Made by a program: the position numbers and the translations under genes. From a bacterium (GTDB taxonomy: Bacteria; Bdellovibrionota_G; JALEGL01): a stretch of 64,000 nucleotides of DNA. The notes beneath the pieces are model-generated. The model was not told the origin of the DNA, did no database searches, and saw nothing but the letters and a program-made list of their open reading frames with translations. How positions within the stretch are numbered: position 1 is the first letter of the stretch; each line of letters starts with the position of its first letter. This document shows positions 59,972-64,000 of the stretch, in pieces. Location: NCBI GenBank assembly GCA_022763185.1, contig JALEGL010000006.1:31793-95792 (forward strand). The letters are read 5' to 3'.

Positions 59972-60670
59972 ATGGCTCAAAAAAAAATCTTGGTGGCAGA
60001 AGACCACAAAGATATTTCAGATGTATTGGCTGCACAATTAGCAGCAGAGTTTAAAGTCTTTCAAGTTTACGATGGTGAACAGGCTTTGGACTTTTTGCAT
60101 GAACAGACAGATATTGATTTGCTTTTACTAGATATCATGATGCCCAAAACAAATGGTTTAGACGTTTGTAAGTGTTTGAGAAAAAATCCTGAGTACAAAG
60201 AGCTAGGGATTATTATGCTTTCTGCCAAATCTGACGAAGCCAGTGTAGTTAAAGCGCTGGAGTTAGGTGCAGATGATTATGTCACCAAGCCATTTCGCAG
60301 TGGTGAGCTTAATGCCAGAATTCATAACGTGCTCAAGCGCTATCATGATAGTACACAAAAAAACGATGACATACTCAAATTTAAATTTTTAACCATTGAT
60401 CAGTCAACGAGAGCTGTAAGGGTGGATGGAAAAGACATTCATTTAACCAAAACTGAGTTTGATATGTTGTGGTGTTTTGTCAGTCGTCCAGATAGGGTAT
60501 ATACTAGAGATCAGCTTCTGGATGCCATAAAAGGCGAAGATGCTATGGTCTATGACCGCAATATTGATGTGCACATGTTTTCCTTAAGAAAAAAAATAAA
60601 ACCTTATGGAAATTATATTAAAACCATACGATCCGTTGGTTACCGGTTTGTTACAGAATTAGATCAATGA
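59972..60670 (+). CDS. OmpR/PhoB-family response regulator
   Basis: 232 residues. Receiver domain (1-120): acid pocket E10/D11, phosphorylation site D54 in LLLLDIMMP, S84 in MLSAK and K106 in VTKPF. Winged-helix DNA-binding domain (135-230): LTKTEFDMLWCFVSRPDRVY, then RNIDVHMFSLRKKIKPYG and TIRSVGYRFV, the OmpR/PhoB recognition and wing segments. Works with the histidine kinase that follows by 4-bp overlap. Target genes are unknown. Confidence 0.92.
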   Translation: MAQKKILVAEDHKDISDVLAAQLAAEFKVFQVYDGEQALDFLHEQTDIDLLLLDIMMPKTNGLDVCKCLRKNPEYKELGIIMLSAKSDEASVVKALELGADDYVTKPFRSGELNARIHNVLKRYHDSTQKNDDILKFKFLTIDQSTRAVRVDGKDIHLTKTEFDMLWCFVSRPDRVYTRDQLLDAIKGEDAMVYDRNIDVHMFSLRKKIKPYGNYIKTIRSVGYRFVTELDQ

Positions 60671-62043
60671 AAATGATGAAACAGTATAAATACAGCACAT
60701 TTATTTTTTTTATACTTATAGCTATTTTTAATCTAGGCCGGCTTTTATCTGCTCAGCAGTGGGGCTTTGTGGACTTTCTAGCTTTGCTTTTAGTGTTCAT
60801 CATCAGCTATGGTTTTTATGTTTTCTTGGAAAAACGTATTGTGCAATTGAGTAAAAACATTGACTCAAAGCGCTCTTCAGACATTAGAATTAGGCACCTT
60901 GGCAGGTTGAGGAAATTTTTTTCAGGCAGTTTATTGGATGTAGAGAGTAAGGTTCATAAGCTCAAAAAAACCCAAAGAAAAATCATTGATGACTTGGCAG
61001 AAGAAAAAGACAAACTCAGTGCTATTCTTTTACAAATGGTGGATGGGGTGATGATGCTGGATGAAGAGGATAAAGTTTTATTTTACAATCCGGCCTGCAA
61101 AAAAATTTTAGGCATTGAACAACAGCATAGCATGCAAGGGGCTTTTGTTGGGGAAGTTGTATTTAGGCCACAAATATTAGAAGCCATTCAAACTTTAAAA
61201 GTTGAACAAAAGCCCATTGAAGAGCACATCCAGTTTTTTGATAAAGGTAAAGCCAAGTATGTTTATGTACAAATGCGCAGCTTGGGTCTCAAGGGTAAAT
61301 CAAAAATTTTAATCAGCTTACAAGATGTTTCTAAAGATAAAACTTTAGAAAAAAACCGAAACACCATGTTAGAAAATGTTTCGCATGAGCTAAGAACACC
61401 TTTGACCGTAATTTTGGGGCATTTGGACATTTTACAAAAAGATCAGCGCAGCCAAGAACAAAAAAGTTATTCTAAAATACGTGAAAATGTAGAGCGGATG
61501 ATTGTTTTAACCGAAGATATTTTAAAAGCCTCTCAATGGAAGCAACAGACTTTACAAAAAACCAACCAAGCCTTTAACCCCATGCCCAGTGTTATGGGGG
61601 TTGTAGAAAATTATCAAAACATAGCCAAAGCCAAAGGCATTGATCTTCAATTAGACAATCAGCTTGTTTCATCACAAAAAGATCAAGAGCCCTTATTTTT
61701 GATCAATGGCCATGAAGAGCAATTCTACCAAGTGATTCAAAACTTGGTGGATAACAGTATAAAGTATACGCCATCAGGTGAGGTAGAACTGCTTATCAAA
61801 AAAAATGAGCACAGCTTGGTTTTAAACATCAGCGATACCGGCTCAGGGATAGAGGCGCATGAAAAGAAAAACATCTTTAAACGTTTTTACCGGATTGATA
61901 AAGCCAGAAAAGAATCAGGTACGGGTTTGGGTTTATCTATTGTTAAGGCCTATTTAGATCAATGGGCTTCACATTGGACGGTTACTTCAAAGCCTAATCA
62001 AGGGACCACATTCAATATAGAGTTTAAAATTATCAATATCTAA
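60667..62043 (+). CDS. PhoR-like sensor histidine kinase
   Basis: 458 residues. Two N-terminal membrane helices (10-28 and 37-55), a linker with a coiled coil, a PAS-like domain (about 115-225: DGVMMLDEEDKVLFYNPACK), the dimerisation/phosphotransfer helix with H240 in ENVSHELRTPLTVIL, and the ATPase domain with N-box QNLVDNSIKYTP, DTGSGI and GTGLGLSIV. Almost no periplasmic sensor loop, so the signal is likely membrane-linked or cytosolic. Its ATG overlaps the stop of the regulator gene. Confidence 0.92.
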   Translation: MKMMKQYKYSTFIFFILIAIFNLGRLLSAQQWGFVDFLALLLVFIISYGFYVFLEKRIVQLSKNIDSKRSSDIRIRHLGRLRKFFSGSLLDVESKVHKLKKTQRKIIDDLAEEKDKLSAILLQMVDGVMMLDEEDKVLFYNPACKKILGIEQQHSMQGAFVGEVVFRPQILEAIQTLKVEQKPIEEHIQFFDKGKAKYVYVQMRSLGLKGKSKILISLQDVSKDKTLEKNRNTMLENVSHELRTPLTVILGHLDILQKDQRSQEQKSYSKIRENVERMIVLTEDILKASQWKQQTLQKTNQAFNPMPSVMGVVENYQNIAKAKGIDLQLDNQLVSSQKDQEPLFLINGHEEQFYQVIQNLVDNSIKYTPSGEVELLIKKNEHSLVLNISDTGSGIEAHEKKNIFKRFYRIDKARKESGTGLGLSIVKAYLDQWASHWTVTSKPNQGTTFNIEFKIINI

Positions 62044-62046
62044 AAA

Positions 62047-63228
62047 CTATACACGGGCTTGCTGTGCTTGCTTTAGAGCAAGCGCACCCATTAAAAAAGT
62101 TAAAATAGCAATAATGATACACATCAATGAAAAGGCCGGCTTGAACTGAGCTGGAAATAGCCCAAACAACAGCAAGCCTAACAAAGGCATGCTAAACATA
62201 CTGACGGCACGTAGGCTTACCTTTAAGCCAGAAGCCAGCCCCATGTTTTCTTGTTTAAAACAACGGTAAAGAATGTTGGTCAAGGGTGGAACACAGCTAA
62301 TTTCCCCTAAAACGCCTATGGTTGCAGTCATGGCAATGCCCCAAGGCTCTAAAAAATAAGGGACCATAGCATGAGCCAGGCCAAACAAACTGCAGCTGAG
62401 TAAAATAGTATATTTATCATTCCAGGATTTGGTCCAGCGGGTCAGTGGCAAAGCAAACACAACCACCACGCCAGTGTTGATGGCCAAAAGAAACGTTGTC
62501 CATTTAATGGCATTGATGCCAGCTTTGCTAAAAAGCATGGGAATAACGATCGCATGAATAAAAATATTGATGTACATCAAATAATGAAAAATCAGCATGC
62601 TCCAGTTGCGTTTGAGCCAGGCTTTATCAATCACGGTAAATAGACTTTTGCGTTGTTTTTTGGCAGCAAACTTCAGCGAGTTGAACAAAAATAAAAATAG
62701 CGCAATCATGGACAAGGTTGTGATCAGGTCGCCAGTGAATAATAATAAACGATGGCTTTCCAAGAAATAAAATGCCAAGATTGAGGCACAACAAAAGCCT
62801 AAGTTATGGACAAGGTAAAGTTTAGCTGAAGCCTCTGCCCTAAGATGGTCAGGAGCTGAGGCCACCAAACTTCTTAAAATAGCGGTACTGACAATATCCA
62901 AGCTAATAATGGTTAAAATGGCACCTATAGCAATGGCAAACAGATTTTGATAGAGAAACATCAGCATCAAAATACCAATCAAGGCGCTAAAAAAAGCAAA
63001 GACCAAGGCCGATTTGCCGTAACCCTCATCAAAAGAGTTGCCAATAAACACTTGCGTGCAACCAGAGACAAAAAAGATGCCGGCTAAAAGAATGGAAGCC
63101 GTGGTGGCAGATAAATCACTCACCTGCACCAAAAACGCGGGCAACAAAGGAATAATAAAAGTCATGGCATGACTGATAAATTTCATGGCTAAAAGCTTCT
63201 TGGCATGGTTGAGGTGTGAAGGTTGCAC
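62047..63228 (-). CDS. MFS transporter
   Basis: 393 residues with about 12 hydrophobic helices and the MFS loop-like GNSFDEGYGKSALVF after helix 2. Not assigned to a subfamily; drug efflux or sugar transport are possible. GTG start; an internal ATG (MKFISHAM) 14 residues later is an alternative. Convergent with the kinase gene (3 bp apart), and probably separately transcribed. Confidence 0.75.
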   Translation of the reverse strand: MQPSHLNHAKKLLAMKFISHAMTFIIPLLPAFLVQVSDLSATTASILLAGIFFVSGCTQVFIGNSFDEGYGKSALVFAFFSALIGILMLMFLYQNLFAIAIGAILTIISLDIVSTAILRSLVASAPDHLRAEASAKLYLVHNLGFCCASILAFYFLESHRLLLFTGDLITTLSMIALFLFLFNSLKFAAKKQRKSLFTVIDKAWLKRNWSMLIFHYLMYINIFIHAIVIPMLFSKAGINAIKWTTFLLAINTGVVVVFALPLTRWTKSWNDKYTILLSCSLFGLAHAMVPYFLEPWGIAMTATIGVLGEISCVPPLTNILYRCFKQENMGLASGLKVSLRAVSMFSMPLLGLLLFGLFPAQFKPAFSLMCIIIAILTFLMGALALKQAQQARV

Positions 63229-63277
63229 CCAGCCTTTTTATATTGGGTAAACTTAGAAATCAATAATATGTTTATTT

Positions 63278-63309
63278 GAGTCTGGGTACTATATTAGATA
63301 CCCAAACTC
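63278..63309 (-). terminator. Hairpin, likely terminator of the edge gene
   Basis: GAGTCTGGGTA (63278-63288) pairs with TACCCAAACTC (63299-63309) with one mismatch and a 10-base loop. On the minus strand it lies 9 bp after the stop of the gene ending at 63318. The following T-run is weak. Confidence 0.4.
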
Positions 63310-63317
63310 GAATATTT

Positions 63318-63998
63318 TTATTGGATGGTAACTTTTTCATAGGGCAACTCTATAAACTTGTTGCCGTAAGTGATGACAGCGGTGTTTGCAGTGAAAAATA
63401 CAAAAGGTTTAAATATTAATGATGGCGATTGGATGATTCTATCAACTGTTTCCAAAATAATGTATTCAGCTAAGACTTTAGCATAGTATTTTCTTTGTGC
63501 AGCTGTAAATGTGTGACCATTTCTAATCATTTGATCCCAATCTGTAATTTGAAATCTTAGTCCATATGTTCTTGAGTTATAATACTCTGGAGAAAAGACT
63601 CGGTAACCATCTATCAATTGAATCTGACGTCTTGTAGATAGTGTTTCATTAATGGCTAAGGTGCCTAAACTATTATCTGATTGTCTGTACAAAACATTTG
63701 CTTCGAGAAGTGTCTGATAAAAATCAGGGTATTTTCTTTGAATGGCTTCTAAAGAATCTGATGATGCGCTTGCAATTTGTTTAGCAAAAGTATCAAAATT
63801 AGATGAAAACGTTACAATTTCCGGTACATTGTTTGTTCTACCCATCAATTCATCTAATATTTCATGGGTGGCTACGTGAAATTCAAAATGCTGATATTCA
63901 TGAGCAAAAAGATGAAACTCGCCTTCTGGGTGAAGTAATATTCTCCATTCAGAATACAACCCTCTTTCCATGTTAAAGCCAGAAACAGTGGAATGCAT
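63318..63998 (-). CDS. HExxH-containing protein, 5' end cut by window edge
   Basis: 226 visible residues. FAHEYQHFEFHVATHE (31-46) contains HEYQH, the HExxH zinc-peptidase motif, with H37 and possible third ligands downstream (E or H near H41, H45, or E147 in INETLSTRRQ). The protein could be an M-family-like metallopeptidase, but a chance HExxH cannot be excluded. The rest is not recognised. The frame reaches the window edge; the ATG at 63998 is only a possible start, and the gene probably begins outside. Confidence 0.5.
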   Translation of the reverse strand: MHSTVSGFNMERGLYSEWRILLHPEGEFHLFAHEYQHFEFHVATHEILDELMGRTNNVPEIVTFSSNFDTFAKQIASASSDSLEAIQRKYPDFYQTLLEANVLYRQSDNSLGTLAINETLSTRRQIQLIDGYRVFSPEYYNSRTYGLRFQITDWDQMIRNGHTFTAAQRKYYAKVLAEYIILETVDRIIQSPSLIFKPFVFFTANTAVITYGNKFIELPYEKVTIQ

Positions 63999-64000
63999 TG

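Overview
The window is 64 kb of AT-rich (roughly 37-38% GC by eye), gene-dense chromosome from a Gram-negative bacterium. The cell-envelope genes support this: a TatA translocase subunit, an AmpG-like muropeptide permease, a LapA/LapB-like pair, many lipoprotein and Sec signal peptides, MscS and DedA proteins. An unusually long IspG, a B12-dependent ribonucleotide reductase, eukaryote-like Cys-rich repeats with a MYXO-CTERM-like tail, and GGGGACAG palindromes fit a deltaproteobacterial-grade lineage (Bdellovibrionota, Myxococcota or SAR324 type). That placement is inference. I see no rRNA, tRNA, CRISPR array, prophage or intact insertion sequence.

Layout. 1-9.6 kb is accessory: a truncated Fic protein at the left edge, REP-like palindromes, a papain-like exported protein, GloA and OsmC stress genes, a DnaQ/GIY-YIG nuclease fusion, and a cluster of exported proteins with two DUF4412-like paralogues. 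9.6-14.5 kb carries a lipoprotein, an ephrin-receptor-like Cys-rich protein, a CDF metal transporter, a sterol-desaturase-like/rhodanese operon and a broken vWA gene. 14.6-34 kb is mostly housekeeping: a Cys/Met PLP enzyme, asnS, a MaoC/epimerase pair, PilZ-AMIN, tatA, a YbhN-like flippase, a CPBP protease, LapB/LapA, ComM, IspG, an RsmB-like methyltransferase, MscS, AmpG and LOG. 34-42 kb has a hydrolase/CDF/glycosyltransferase operon, a DedA-ATP-grasp fusion, a PLP decarboxylase, and an SDR/pyruvate kinase pair.

42.1-46.5 kb is the most system-like locus. A VTC-domain polyphosphate polymerase-like gene and a DUF4956 membrane protein face a large CotH-kinase protein with a C-terminal beta-helix-like region, across a 134-bp divergent promoter region. 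46.6-64 kb has a FabI/FabL-like reductase, greA, proline dehydrogenase, corrinoid adenosyltransferase, ferredoxin, NrdJ, gph, ygfZ/MBL, an intact exported vWA protein, a DMT transporter, a GGQ release-factor-like protein, a two-component system and a partial HExxH protein.

Two themes recur. Many transcription units appear to start with a promoter -10 only 6-9 nt before the start codon and no Shine-Dalgarno, which suggests leaderless mRNAs, while other genes have strong Shine-Dalgarno sites. The corrinoid adenosyltransferase and NrdJ form a functional pair, because class II reductase needs adenosylcobalamin. All functional calls rest on motif reading without database searches.
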